Assembly: GCF_000208865.1 (NCBI RefSeq)
Contig: NC_018393.1
Coordinates: forward strand, 3,490,714 to 3,554,713
Direction: 5' to 3'
DNA length: 64,000 nucleotides
Source of the DNA: Neospora caninum Liverpool
Lineage: Eukaryota; Apicomplexa; Conoidasida; Eucoccidiorida; Sarcocystidae
The stretch's first letter is position 1. The number at the start of each line of letters is the position of its first letter. Below, piece by piece: positions 25,866 to 37,302 of the stretch. The notes under the pieces were generated by a model. It saw only the letters and a list, made by a program, of their open reading frames with translations, was not told where the DNA came from and searched no databases. A program made the position numbers and the translations under genes.

Positions 25866-26156
25866 TATTCATCCGTATATCTATATAAGACCGGAAGAAA
25901 GGCGAAACATTGCTTCCTCCAGTTCTTCTTCAGTCCTCCGACGATATGGTTACGGCGGCTGTAGACAACAATCAAAAGGAGATACCAAAAGCGCTGGAAC
26001 AAGGCGATGATAAGAACGAAAAACCGAGAGAAGGAAAAGGTACACTTTGCAAAGGAGATCTCTCTAGAGAGCCAGATTGGCGAGATATTGCTCGATAGGA
26101 AAAACTCAAAGAGGCGGCAGCGATGACAGAGCCAGACAACCAAAACTCGCTTGTGG

Positions 26157-26937
26157 TTACACTTTTCCCCAGAGGCCAACGCCCCTCACACTGATACTGC
26201 GAACCAGAAAAGGGGCCAGCATTTTTCTGTTGATCGCAAGAGAGTGGACGATTCGCGACGATAGTCTAGCTCTGGAGGCGCCTTCAGGCTCTCTGGTTTC
26301 ATCTAACGCAACGTCTACGAAGAAGACAACGACAGCGGCGTTCACGAGAGACCAAAGAGAAAAGGTAGGGGGACACACAAATCCGATGGAGGAAAGTAGA
26401 GAGTCCAATGACTCTGTCTCCCGCGCTTGAACGCCTACACGTGGTGGGAGAGCGTGCAAATGAGTAGCGAGATACACAGCATGGGGACTGAAAACAGCAG
26501 AGAGAGAATGATAGAACGGGCCAGGAAAGAGAGAGCGCTACATAACCGCGAGACACTTCAAATGAGAGAATCCGAGGACAGATCACTCCTTGTCTCTTAC
26601 CTTGTCGTGCGGCTCTTCTGTCTCTGATGCGCTGCCAGAATTCTTCTTCTCTCACTTCTTCCTCTGCCTTTCGCTTAGCTTCATTGACTGTGTAAACAGA
26701 GTAGAAGCCCGAGAGGCACATCGCCGTCTCCAAGCCCATCCCTACGAGAAACATCGAGACTGCGAGGAGAGGGAGTTTCCGTCGCAGATTTGGCTTTCCC
26801 AGAGCCTGGGATCCCTGAGCGGAAGGAACACAACCACGAACGATACAGTCAGTTTGTTTCTGGAATGCATGTTCTTTTAAAAACCAAACGCGACACCCAC
26901 TCCCACGACGAAGAGTCATTCGACCTGGGGAAACCAT
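26157..26937 (-). CDS. Small single-pass membrane protein, SMIM4/UQCC5-like
   Basis: Read on the minus strand, exon 26937-26601 ends at a clean donor (GTAAGA). It joins in phase to 26314-26157 after an acceptor reading TCTTCGTAG, giving 164 residues with a TAA stop. The core is a basic segment (KPNLRRK), one hydrophobic helix (LPLLAVSMFLVGMGLETAMC), then GFYSVYTVNEAKRKAEEE and a charged tail. The order of basic patch, LP-initiated helix with a conserved Glu, F-Y-x-V-Y and a charged helix resembles SMIM4/UQCC5, an inner-mitochondrial-membrane factor for complex III assembly. That assignment rests on short similarity and is tentative. The ATG at 26937 is the only in-frame start seen. An alternative is an upstream non-adjacent first exon, because a good acceptor lies just before position 26814. 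Confidence 0.42.
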
Positions 26938-29220
26938 GCGGTCCTGCGTGTAGGAATGTCTTGCAAAAGGCTGAAATTAAAGAAGGAGGATGGAAGGCAC
27001 ACGAGAATACGGTTGTCCCTTCCTGCGCCTGTCACAACCCCGCTGACGCAAACCCCGACAGGAACAAAAAAGGCGTGATCTTTCAACGTCAGCGTCTTCT
27101 GCTTGATCGTGTGTCTGTTCCTTCGTGGTCCACGACGTGCGGAGGCTTCCACTATTCCAGACAGACACAGAAGAAGGCTATTCTGGCTTTAGAGGCAACG
27201 ACATGCGTTTCTCTGTGCCTCGGGAGGGGCGCAGATGTGCCGCACCTCCATGGTGTGTGTGAGACGGTGACGCAGTGAGCGCTGGCACCGAACAAGCGCA
27301 GGGATATGGGCCCAAAGGGATGGGAAAATCTGACGATCCGTCGGTAGATTTCTGCTGAGTACAGAGGAAACCGTTGTTTTAGTTGCACAATCGCTCTCCA
27401 AATGTGTGGTCGCGTGTGCGCAGGTAACGATAACTACGCGAACACATGTAAATACGAATGAACGCGTCGGATAAAAAGAGAAGACATGTCAACAAGTTTG
27501 AGCATAGTCATGCATGTGGAAAAAACCTAAAACGGGCTGTTTTTTCCTCAGACTGTGTCGCAGGTATGTGTGGGTCTGGCGGCAGCGAGCTCTCGATGCC
27601 TCTGGTTCCGGGGGGAGGGGGGCAGTAATGTCATCCAAGCGCGAATGGAGAAATCAGTGGACCGAAAAATGGACAAAAGAAAGTAACCAGAGAGACATAA
27701 ACTGAGGTAATACGAGCAAAAAGTTGGAGAGCAACGCTTCACGCTGAGTGCCCCTGGTGACGTCCGAGTTGAAGTTGATAAATCCAAGTCCAGAAACCGG
27801 GCATTTCCCCGCGATAAAATACCCAGCACAAGCCTTGATCTCCGGAATCGAAGAAAACACATTCTAACGACGTAATAATAACACACTGGCGAAGGTGTCT
27901 TTGTCGAAAAGGACAATGAGGTCCCTCTGTGCGTGTTTTGTTAATCGGCAGTCGATGCATGCGAAGGTAAAAAATAATGGAAGAAGCAGCCAATTGATCC
28001 GTGAAGAAGGTGATATTATGTTGTACAAGAAAATGCTTTCAGCAGGAGTATGAAGTGCTGGCAACTCAAGGATATGTTCCAGTTTCTGGTGAAGACTTTG
28101 CAGTTTGAAGGTTCGGCGAGCTCAGTTGTGCTGGTTTAGTCTCAATGCAAGCACAGTTAGTTCTAACTGGCTAGACAAGAGAGGTTATATCGCATTTACT
28201 TTTTAATATCAGGCAAAGCGCCATGTTCAGCACCTTTCTCCAAGGCAATGCCGTCATAGACATCTGTTCTCTTTTATTTTGCGTATGACGACAACGGCTT
28301 CTTCACGAACGGTTAGGTTGGCCACCGGCGTTTTTCGCGTAGAATATCAGCTCGCCTGCGGTGGGTACGGCCGCCTCGAATTCACGGTGATGAGAGGCTA
28401 ATCCAGCGTTTTCTCTCTTTGTCACCGCTCGGTGCATATGAACTGCCGAAAAGTATTTCTTGGGGCAAATCGGTTCTCAAATGTTCTGAGTAGCACGGCT
28501 CTACAGGCTCGACAGCAGACAGCGGTACCAGACCGGCAGTCGAAGACATGAAAATGATTTTCAAGTGGCCGTGTTTCCACTATGGTCGAGCCTCTAGAAC
28601 ACTGGTCAGCTATGTCCAGTGGAAACGCATACTTTAGTTCTCGAAGGAACAATCAGGACAGCCAAGTCAATACGGCTGTGTAAAATTTTCCAGAAAAGTA
28701 TAGGTCCTTACTGATAAACGCGTTCTGATAATAACTTTTCCCACCCCAGGAGACCTTTTCAGTGATTAAGAGACAAACGTTGCGCGTTCCCTCTGTTTCC
28801 AGACACTGAAAGCGAGGTTATTGCAGTTTCTGGCGCGCTTCCCCTGCGGGTGAGTTCATGGGAAAGGCACAAGACTTTTACCTCCGCTTTGACAGTCGGG
28901 AAGCTATCGCAACTGCGTGGCGAAGCTAGGCTGCTCCAAGCTACGTCGATATTCCAGAGTGCCAGGGAAGATTCGTGTATTGTGTCGGCCGGTGCGTGAC
29001 ATCTCAATATGCCGTGCGAAAACCAGTAAAAACCTTCTATTACGCTGATTCGGAAGGATAGCCTCCGCAATGAAGAACAACATGACCGTTGCTTATATAT
29101 AACACACACAGCCTACAATAAACATCACCACCGCGAACCTCAGAACAATCCCAGAAAAGAGCTCGGCGATGCCAACGCGGCACCCTTTGCATGAGCTCGT
29201 AAAAGGAGTATCTGGCTACC
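26938..29220. other. Intergenic region left of the tandem array
   Basis: 2.3 kb without a supported gene. Sequence from about 27400 to 29200 looks AT-richer than the gene-bearing parts of the window and has frequent stops in all frames. The sequence up to about 29220 shows no similarity to the array spacer, so the left array border is sharp. Confidence 0.55.
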
Positions 29221-29259
29221 AAATTGGAACAGGTTAAACGCCTACACGACACGTCTCCC

Positions 29260-29940
29260 TTATGCCGACTTCTCGGTCGACTCAACGCTGCGGCTGTGGC
29301 TCGGGGTGGGACGCGGGGGTCTGAAGGGTGGATAGAAAGGAGGGTATGGCATCATAGGAGGGTAGGGCATCACAGGAGGGTAGGGCATCACGGGAGGGTA
29401 GGGCATTGGCGGATATGGCTTCATCGGGGGGTATGGCTTCATCGGGGGGTATGGCTTCATCGGGGGGTATGGCTTCACCGGGGGATGGGGGCGGTGTGGT
29501 CGGTTGTCTTCAGAGGAGAAGCTGAAGCTGTCGTCTTCGGAGGAAGAAGAGGAGGAGGAGGGACGAGGAGGGCGCGGGTGGGGATGGGGACGAGGAGGAG
29601 GGCCGTTGTCCTCTTCCGAGCTGCTGTCAGAGTCGGATTCAGAAGAATGCGGATGATGGTGATGGTGATGATGGTGGTGGTGAGGCGGTGGGGGAGGCGG
29701 TGGAACATGGGTGCCGTAGTTGTACATGTACTTCCTGTACATCAGGTCGCACATGACATCAATCCAGCCTGCGAAGAGTGAAACGAAGCGCGGATCGACT
29801 TTCGGGTCTTCCTCCGAGATGGCGACGGCATTGTCGGAATCCTTTTGCAGGAAGGTCGTCTCTTGGTCCGCTGCCAGGGCGGGAGCAGCCAAAGCCGCTG
29901 CCAGACCAAAGACAAGCACGCACTTGCGAAGCCCCATCAT
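29260..29940 (-). CDS. Array gene 1: secreted His/Pro/Ser-rich protein, 226 residues
   Basis: The start is the first ATG of an ATGATGGGG at 29940, directly before a signal peptide (MMGLRKCVLVFGLAAALAAP, cleavage likely after ALAA). The open frame runs 62 codons further upstream, but those codons look like 5' leader and lack any signal. After the leader come an acidic segment, a folded-looking module (KVDPRFVSLFAGWIDVMCDL and YRKYMYNY), seven Pro, ten His, an acidic Ser stretch (SESDSDSSSEED), Pro/Arg/His sequence, a second acidic Ser stretch, a run of KPYPPM and MPYPPV hexads, and a tail ending STEKSA. Function is unknown. The signal peptide implies secretion, probably to dense granules or the parasite vacuole. 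Acidic serines are casein-kinase-2-like sites and the His run could bind metal; both are inference. Copy 1 uniquely has Arg in place of the second His near SHSHSVES. Confidence 0.8.
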   Translation of the reverse strand: MMGLRKCVLVFGLAAALAAPALAADQETTFLQKDSDNAVAISEEDPKVDPRFVSLFAGWIDVMCDLMYRKYMYNYGTHVPPPPPPPHHHHHHHHHHPHSSESDSDSSSEEDNGPPPRPHPHPRPPRPSSSSSSSEDDSFSFSSEDNRPHRPHPPVKPYPPMKPYPPMKPYPPMKPYPPMPYPPVMPYPPVMPYPPMMPYPPFYPPFRPPRPTPSHSRSVESTEKSA

Positions 29941-30843
29941 TTTGAAGTCCAAAACACGAGATAGAGGAAGGTCTACCTGTTGAGCGCAGCGAATGAGGAA
30001 GTTATGCCGTCGATAAGAGTTCTGTAGGTTGCCTTGTTGCCTGTTGTCCCTTTCGTGCAGAGGCCCCTGCCTAGGAGAGAAGAGGCGAAAGAAACATATC
30101 TGACTGTTCCAAATTTGCTCCGACAAAACTGCGGTCTATCATCTGACAGGCGTCCTCCCTCGGTATCACCAGGCGCGAAAGGGGGAGCTCAGGCGGCCAG
30201 GCGAGGCGCGGGGGGGGAACAAGCGAGCGCATGTGCGGGAGATGGCGCTCCCTCCCAGATTCATCTCCCAGCTAGTCCGTCGCCACAAGAGGCTTCCTGA
30301 CATGGCCATCGGCGAACAGGAGGGCGTTGCAGCTTCCAATCTGTGGACAGCCGAAAATGGTTGTACTGAGTCAAAGCGACACCTTCAGGCAGAAAACGCC
30401 GCCAACCAGTCGCGGACGGTGTACAGGGCCAACGTGACAGTCTCGGGGCCGCTTGGAGAGACAAACAGTTATGATCGTGGCTGCGGGATTGCTAACATGG
30501 TTGATTGAGCTCTCTGCTTGTGGGCAGTACGAGTTCGAGCCATTCGAAGAGATGCCTGGGGCGAGACGACACCAGGCTGAATCAAAATGCGAATGTCGGG
30601 GACAGTGTTGGTCAACCGTTTCGCTGGCGCACGGCCTTGGGGGTGTCCAACCAAAACCAAAGCGGCTCAGCTTGATGGCCGCCGACAAGAATTCGAATGA
30701 AATGGGTTGATACAACAGCGAACACCATTCCGGAAGTCCAGAGTCGAGACGGGGTGGGTGTCCGCGTCGAGCTTTTGCGGTTTGTGACTCATCGGACAGC
30801 TGTTGTTGCCGATGTTACCACGTACCGCCGGGTCAGGGGTTGG

Positions 30844-30850
30844 TGAGACG
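30844..30850 (+). promoter_or_regulatory. TGAGACG motif in spacer of array unit 1
   Basis: An intact WGAGACG-type heptamer about 900 bases upstream of array gene 1, in reverse orientation to the gene. It is intact also in unit 3 and altered in units 2 and 4. Confidence 0.3.
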
Positions 30851-31154
30851 CGACGGTTGGGATGAAGGGTTCTTTTTGGTTGGTTGGATTTAGGACAAGC
30901 GCCATTGCGGCGCTCCCCCGCTATCGATCACTCTATTGCCAAATCTGCGGTTAGATGAGGCAGCCTCGCGGAGCTGTTCTCCGACCCCGACAGCCCTTTT
31001 CCATTTTGAGAGGCCCCGATAGTTAGATGGGTCACCTCGTGAGCGGGATGAGAGCGAGAGAGTTGACATTCAGTTCTTCGTGTTGTTCATTTCTCTTGGT
31101 ACCTGTTTGGACGAACGGCCGATGTCTCAGCTAATGCCTAGCTTGAAAGCGCTA

Positions 31155-31210
31155 CATAGGCGACACAACCTCACTCGTTTCTCATAGGCGACACAACCTC
31201 ACTCGTTTCT
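31155..31210. repeat. Two exact 28-base direct repeats in the array spacer
   Basis: A 28-base unit beginning CATAGGCGACACAACC occurs twice head to tail. The same doublet is present in the other spacers at about 33830, 36523 and 39194. Confidence 0.92.
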
Positions 31211-31934
31211 CCTAGACGACCAGATAGGACTGGCGTGGATACGAACGAGAGAGATTGCAGACGTGGACCGTCGACTTCGGTGGCTGCTGTGCCGAGGGAG
31301 TGAATCGGATGCAAGCGTGTTGCCGCTCCTGTGTCCACTAACTGACAACCATATACAGCACGGACCGTGCGATGGTGTGCGGCGTGGCGTGGAACGAGAG
31401 TTCACCACAACTTGGTTCAGGTATGTCGTGGCCGGTACTGTGCTGCTATGATACTACCGTGTAAAGGCAGTAGCTCAAGTGTGGGCACTGTTGCCACACA
31501 GAATTGCAACACTGTTTCATGATTGTGCTCGCATGTGCCTGAACTAGCGGCAACTCGTCAGTCACACACACGGCGAGTCGTTACGAACTACACATGCGGT
31601 GTCGACAAAGCCAAGCGTTCCGCTCTCACGCCTCGGAATGCTGGCCGCCACCGGAACAGCCCATGCGCCACTCGTGGCATCTGTGAGTGAGAGTCAGCGT
31701 TATGCCTCTGCGGCAGAACCAGTCAACCAGGAAAAGGAATCCCTGTGGGACACGACGCAACCGACACACTCAAGTGTTTAACCTGTATGGAGTTCGGGAG
31801 TTTTTGAAGCAACACGTCACGAAACCGGAAATCGCTGCTCATATGGCAGGCGTCACACGAAGACACAAGCACGCAACCGGAACACCTGTCTAAAAAAATT
31901 GGAACCTGTTAAACGCCTACACGACACGTCTCCC

Positions 31935-32615
31935 TTATGCCGACTTCTCGGTCGACTCAACGCTGTGGCTGTGGCTCGGGGTGGGACGCGGGGGTCTGAA
32001 GGGTGGATAGAAAGGAGGGTATGGCATCATAGGAGGGTAGGGCATCACAGGAGGGTAGGGCATCACGGGAGGGTAGGGCATTGGCGGATATGGCTTCATC
32101 GGGGGGTATGGCTTCATCGGGGGGTATGGCTTCATCGGGGGGTATGGCTTCACCGGGGGATGGGGGCGGTGTGGTCGGTTGTCTTCAGAGGAGAAGCTGA
32201 AGCTGTCGTCTTCGGAGGAAGTAGAGGAGGAGGAGGGACGAGGAGGGCGCGGGTGGGGATGGGGACGAGGAGGAGGGCCGTTGTCTTCTTCCGAGCTGCT
32301 GTCAGAGTCGGATTCAGAAGAATGCGGATGATGGTGATGGTGATGATGGTGGTGGTGAGGCGGTGGGGGAGGCGGTGGAACATGGGTGCCGTAGTTGTAC
32401 ATGTACTTCCTGTACATCAGGTCGCACATGACATCAATCCAGCCTGCGAAGAGTGAAACGAAGCGCGGATCGACTTTCGGGTCTTCCTCCGAGATGGCGA
32501 CGGCATTGTCGGAATCCTTTTGCAGGAAGGTCGTCTCTTGGTCCGCTGCCAGGGCGGGAGCAGCCAAAGCCGCTGCCAGACCAAAGACAAGCACGCACTT
32601 GCGAAGCCCCATCAT
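31935..32615 (-). CDS. Array gene 2: secreted His/Pro/Ser-rich protein, 226 residues
   Basis: Same architecture, start and length as array gene 1, with the signal peptide and conserved DPRF..AGWIDVM module unchanged. Differences seen are a Thr within the second serine run (SSSSTSSEDD) and the His form of the tail (SHSHSVES). The proline hexad series has the same order and number as copy 1. Upstream, the TGAGACG motif found in units 1 and 3 reads TGAGATG at 33519-33525. No frameshift or stop is present, so the copy looks functional. Confidence 0.8.
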   Translation of the reverse strand: MMGLRKCVLVFGLAAALAAPALAADQETTFLQKDSDNAVAISEEDPKVDPRFVSLFAGWIDVMCDLMYRKYMYNYGTHVPPPPPPPHHHHHHHHHHPHSSESDSDSSSEEDNGPPPRPHPHPRPPRPSSSSTSSEDDSFSFSSEDNRPHRPHPPVKPYPPMKPYPPMKPYPPMKPYPPMPYPPVMPYPPVMPYPPMMPYPPFYPPFRPPRPTPSHSHSVESTEKSA

Positions 32616-34609
32616 TTTGAAGTCCAAAACACGAGATAGAGGAAGGTCTACCTGTTGAGCGCAGCGAATGAGGAAGTTATGCCGTCGATAAGAGTTCTGT
32701 AGGTTGCCTTGTTGCCTGTTGTCCCTTTCGTGCAGAGGCCCCTGCCTAGGAGAGAAGAGGCGAAAGAAACATATCTGACTGTTCCAAATTTGCTCCGACA
32801 AAACTGCGGTCTATCATCTGACAGGCGTCCTCCCTCGGTATCACCAGGCGCAAAAGGGGGAGCTCAGGCGGCCAGGCGAGGCGCGGGGGGGGAACAAGCG
32901 AGCGCATGTGCGGGAGATGGTGCTCCCTCCCAGATTCATCTCCCAGCTAGTCCGTCGCCACAAGAGGCTTCCTGACATGGCCATCGGCGAACAGGAGGGC
33001 GTTGCAGCTTCCAATCTGTGGACAGCCGAAAATGGTTGTACTGAGTCAAAGCGACACCTTCAGGCAGAAAACGCCGCCAACCAGTCGGGGACGGTGTACA
33101 GGGCCAACGTGACAGTCTCGGGGCCGCTTGGAGAGACAAACAGTTATGATCGTGGCTGCGGGATTGCTAACATGGTTGATTGAGCTCTCTGCTTGTGGGC
33201 AGTACGAGTTCGAGCCATTCGAAGAGATGCCTGGGGCGAGACGACACCAGGCTGAATCAAAATGCGAATGTCGGGGACAGTGTTGGTCAACCGTTTCGCT
33301 GGCGCACGGCCTTGGGGGTGCCCAACCGAAACCAAAGCGGCTCAGCTTGATGGCCGCCGACAAGAATTCGAATGAAATGGGTTGATACAACAGCGAACAC
33401 CATTCCGGAAGTCCAGAGTCGAGACGGGGTGGGTGTCCGCGTCGAGCTTTTGCGGTTTGTGACTCATCGGACAGCTGTTGTTGCCGATGTTACCACGTAC
33501 CGCCGGGTCAGGGGTTGGTGAGATGCGACGGTTGGGATGAAGGGTTCTTTTTGGTTGGTTGGATTTAGGACAAGCGCCATTGCGGCGCTCCCCCGCTATC
33601 GATCACTCTATTGCCAAATCTGCGGTTAGATGAGGCAGCCTCGCGGAGCTGTTCTCCGACCCCGACAGCCCTTTTCCATTTTGAGAGGCCCCGATAGTTA
33701 GATGGGTCACCTCGTGAGCGGGATGAGAGCGAGTGCGTTGACATTCAGTTCGTCGTGTTGTTCATTTCTCTTGGTACCTGTTTCGACCAATGGCCGATGT
33801 CTCAGCTAATGTCTAGCTTGAAACCGCTACATAGGCGACACAACCTCACTCGTTTCTCATAGGCGACACAACCTCACTCGTTTCTCCTAGACGACCAGAT
33901 AGGACTGGCGTGGATACGAACGAGAGAGATTGCAGACGTGGACCGTCGACTTCGGTGGCTGCTGTGCCGAGGGAGTGAATCGGATGCAAGCGTGTTGCCG
34001 CTCCTGTGTCCACTAACTGACAACCATATACAGCACGGACCGTGCGATGGTGTGCGGCGTGGCGTGGAACGAGAGTTCACCACAACTTGGTTCAGGTATG
34101 TCGTGGCCGGTACTGTGCTGCTACGATACTACTGTGTAAAGGCAGTAGCTCAAGTGTGGGCACTGTTGCCACACAGAATTGCAACACTGTTTCATGATTG
34201 TGCTCGCATGTGCCTGAACTAGCGGCAACTCGTCAGTCACACACACGGCGAGTCGTTACGAACTACACATGCGGTGTCGACAAAGCCAAGCGTTCCGCTC
34301 TCACGCCTCGGAATGCTGGCCGCCACCGGAACAGCCCATGCGCCACTCGTGGCATCTGTGAGTGAGAGTCAGCGTTATGCCTCTGCGGCAGAACCAGTCA
34401 ACCAGGAAAAGGAATCCCTGTGGGACACGACGCAACCGACGCACTCAAGTGTTTAACCTGTATGGAGTTCGGGAGTTTTTGAAGCAACACGTCACGAAAC
34501 CGGAAATCGCTGCTCATATGGCAGGCGTCACACGAAGACACAAGCACGCAACCGGAACACCTGTCTAAAAAAATTGGAACCTGTTAAACGCCTACACGAC
34601 ACGTCTCCC

Positions 34610-35308
34610 TTATGCCGACTTCTCGGTCGACTCAACGCTGTGGCTGTGGCTCGGGGTGGGACGCGGGGGTCTGAAGGGTGGATAGAAAGGAGGGTATGGC
34701 ATCATAGGAGGGTAGGGCATCATAGGAGGGTAGGGCATCACAGGAGGGTAGGGCATCACGGGAGGGTAGGGCATTGGCGGATATGGCTTCATCGGGGGGT
34801 ATGGCTTCATCGGGGGGTATGGCTTCATCGGGGGGTATGGCTTCACCGTGGGATGGGGGCGTTGTGGTCGGTTGTCTTCAGAGGAGAAGCTGAAGCTGTC
34901 GTCTTCGGAGGAAGAAGAGGAGGAGGAGGGACGAGGAGGGCGCGGGTGGGGATGGGGACGAGGTGGAGGGCCGTTGTCCTCTTCCGAGCTGCTGTCAGAG
35001 TCGGATTCAGAAGAATGCGGATGATGGTGATGGTGATGATGGTGGTGGTGAGGCGGTGGGGGAGGCGGTGGAACATGGGTGCCGTAGTTGTACATGTACT
35101 TCCTGTACATCAGGTCGCACATGACATCAATCCAGCCTGCGAAGAGTGAAACGAAGCGCGGATCGACTTTCGGGTCTTCCTCCGAGATGGCGACGGCATT
35201 GTCGGAATCCTTTTGCAGGAAGGTCGTCTCTTGGTCCGCTGCCAGGGCGGGAGCAGCCAAAGCCGCTGCCAGACCAAAGACAAGCACGCACTTGCGAAGC
35301 CCCATCAT
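34610..35308 (-). CDS. Array gene 3: secreted His/Pro/Ser-rich protein, 232 residues
   Basis: As array gene 1, but with one additional MPYPPM hexad (18 bases), which accounts for the 2693-base unit. It also has a PTVKPYPP variant where the others have PPVKPYPP, and Gln for His in EDNRPQRPH. The signal peptide and conserved N-terminal module are identical to copies 1, 2 and 4. The base just upstream of the ATG pair differs (TTGTGAAG rather than TTTTGAAG on the plus strand). The reading frame is intact. Confidence 0.8.
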   Translation of the reverse strand: MMGLRKCVLVFGLAAALAAPALAADQETTFLQKDSDNAVAISEEDPKVDPRFVSLFAGWIDVMCDLMYRKYMYNYGTHVPPPPPPPHHHHHHHHHHPHSSESDSDSSSEEDNGPPPRPHPHPRPPRPSSSSSSSEDDSFSFSSEDNRPQRPHPTVKPYPPMKPYPPMKPYPPMKPYPPMPYPPVMPYPPVMPYPPMMPYPPMMPYPPFYPPFRPPRPTPSHSHSVESTEKSA

Positions 35309-36211
35309 TGTGAAGTCCAAAACACGAGATAGAGGAAGGTCTACCTGTTGAGCGCGGCGAATGAGGAAGTTATGCCGTCGATAAGAGTTCTGTAGGTTGC
35401 CTTGTTGCCTGTTGTCCCTTTCGTGCAGAGGCCCCTGCCTAGGAGAGAAGAGGCGAAAGAAACATATCTGACTGTTCCAAATTTGCTCCGACAAAACTGC
35501 GGTCTATCATCTGACAGGCGTCCTCCCTCGGTATCACCAGGCGCAAAAGGGGGAGCTCAGGCGGCCAGGCGAGGCGCGGGGGGGGAACAAGCGAGCGCAT
35601 GTGCGGGAGATGGCGCTCCCTCCCAGATTCATCTCCCAGCTAGTCCGTCGCCACAAGAGGCTTCCTGACATGGCCATCGGCGAACAGGAGGGCGTTGCAG
35701 CTTCCAATCTGTGGACAGCCGAAAATGGTTGTACTGAGTCAAAGCGACACCTTCAGGCAGAAAACGCCGCCAACCAGTCGCGGACGGTGTACAGGGCCAA
35801 CGTGACAGTCTCGGGGCCGCTTGGAGAGACAAACAGTTATGATCGTGGCTGCGGGATTGCTAACATGGTTGATTGAGCTCTCTGCTTGTGGGCAGTACGA
35901 GTTCGAGCCATTCGAAGAGATGCCTGGGGCGAGACGACACCAGGCTGAATCAAAATGCGAATGTCGGGGACAGTGTTGGTCAACCGTTTCGCTGGCGCAC
36001 GGCCTTGGGGGTGTCCAACCAAAACCAAAGCGGCTCAGCTTGATGGCCGCCGACAAGAATTCGAATGAAATGGGTTGATACAACAGCGAACACCATTCCG
36101 GAAGTCCAGAGTCGAGACGGGGTGGGTGTCCGCGTCGAGCTTTTGCGGTTTGTGACTCATCGGACAGCTGTTGTTGCCGATGTTACCACGTACCGCCGGG
36201 TCAGGGGTTGG

Positions 36212-36218
36212 TGAGACG
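36212..36218 (+). promoter_or_regulatory. TGAGACG motif in spacer of array unit 3
   Basis: Intact WGAGACG-type heptamer at the position equivalent to 30844 in unit 1. Confidence 0.3.
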
Positions 36219-36522
36219 CGACGGTTGGGATGAAGGGTTCTTTTTGGTTGGTTGGATTTAGGACAAGCGCCATTGCGGCGCTCCCCCGCTATCGATCACT
36301 CTATTGCCAAATCTGCGGTTAGATGAGGCAGCCTCGCGGAGCTGTTCTCCGACCCCGACAGCCCTTTTCCATTTTGAGAGGCCCCGATAGTTAGATGGGT
36401 CACCTCGTGAGCGGGATGAGAGCGAGTGCGTTGACATTCAGTTCGTCGTGTTGTTCATTTCTCTTGGTACCTGTTTCGACCAATGGCCGATGTCTCAGGT
36501 AATGTCTAGCTTGAAACCGCTA

Positions 36523-36578
36523 CATAGGCGACACAACCTCACTCGTTTCTCATAGGCGACACAACCTCACTCGTTTCT
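36523..36578. repeat. 28-base direct-repeat doublet, unit 3 spacer
   Basis: Two head-to-tail 28-base copies, the same element as at 31155-31210. Confidence 0.92.
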
Positions 36579-37302
36579 CCTAGACGACCAGATAGGACTG
36601 GCGTGGATACGAACGAGAGAGATTGCAGACGTGGACCGTCGACTTCGGTGGCTGCTGTGCCGAGGGAGTGAATCGGATGCAAGCGTGTTGCCGCTCCTGT
36701 GTCCACTAACTGACAACCATATACAGCACGGACCGTGCGATGGTGTGCGGCGTGGCGTGGAACGAGAGTTCACCACAACTTGGTTCAGGTATGTCGTGGC
36801 CGGTACTGTGCTGCTATGATACTACCGTGTAAAGGCAGTAGCTCAAGTGTGGGCACTGTTGCCACACAGAATTGCAACACTGTTTCATGATTGTGCTCGC
36901 ATGTGCCTGAACTAGCGGCAACTCGTCAGTCACACACACGGCGAGTCGTTACGAACTACACATGCGGTGTCGACAAAGCCAAGCGTTCCGCTCTCATGCC
37001 TCGGAATGCTGGCCGTCACCGGAACAGCCCATGCGCCACTCGTGGCATCTGTGAGTGAGAGTCAGCGTTATGCCTCTGCGGCAGAACCAGTCAACCAGGA
37101 AAAGGAATCCCTGTGGGACACGACGCAACCGACGCACTCAAGTGTTTAACCTGTATGGAGTTCGGGAGTTTTTGAAGCAACACGTCACGAAACCGGAAAT
37201 CGCTGCTCATATGGCAGGCGTCACACGAAGACACAAGCACGCAACCGGAACACCTGTCTAAAAAAATTGGAACCTGTTAAACGCCTACACGACACGTCTC
37301 CC

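Larger units (their letters stand above)
24080..26156. other. Intergenic region, 2.1 kb
   Basis: It contains the 3' flank of the ELMO gene, a run of twelve or more G near 24352-24364 and three TA microsatellites. Open frames here are short or run through TA repeats. No gene is supported. Confidence 0.6.

Noticed and set aside
25523..26179. Minus-strand 218-codon frame
   Set aside because: It includes a TA microsatellite translated as Tyr/Ile runs and overlaps the 3' flank of the better-supported small membrane-protein gene.
29224..29781. Plus-strand 185-codon frame rich in HHRRVGHH-type repeats, repeated in each array unit
   Set aside because: It is the antisense shadow of the proline-hexad part of the minus-strand array genes, which have a proper ATG, a signal peptide and a conserved domain.
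29260..30126. Longer version of the array proteins starting 62 codons upstream (MSEQIWNS...)
   Set aside because: The internal ATG pair directly precedes a clear signal peptide, and an N-terminal extension would bury it. The divergent copy 5 does not conserve the extension.
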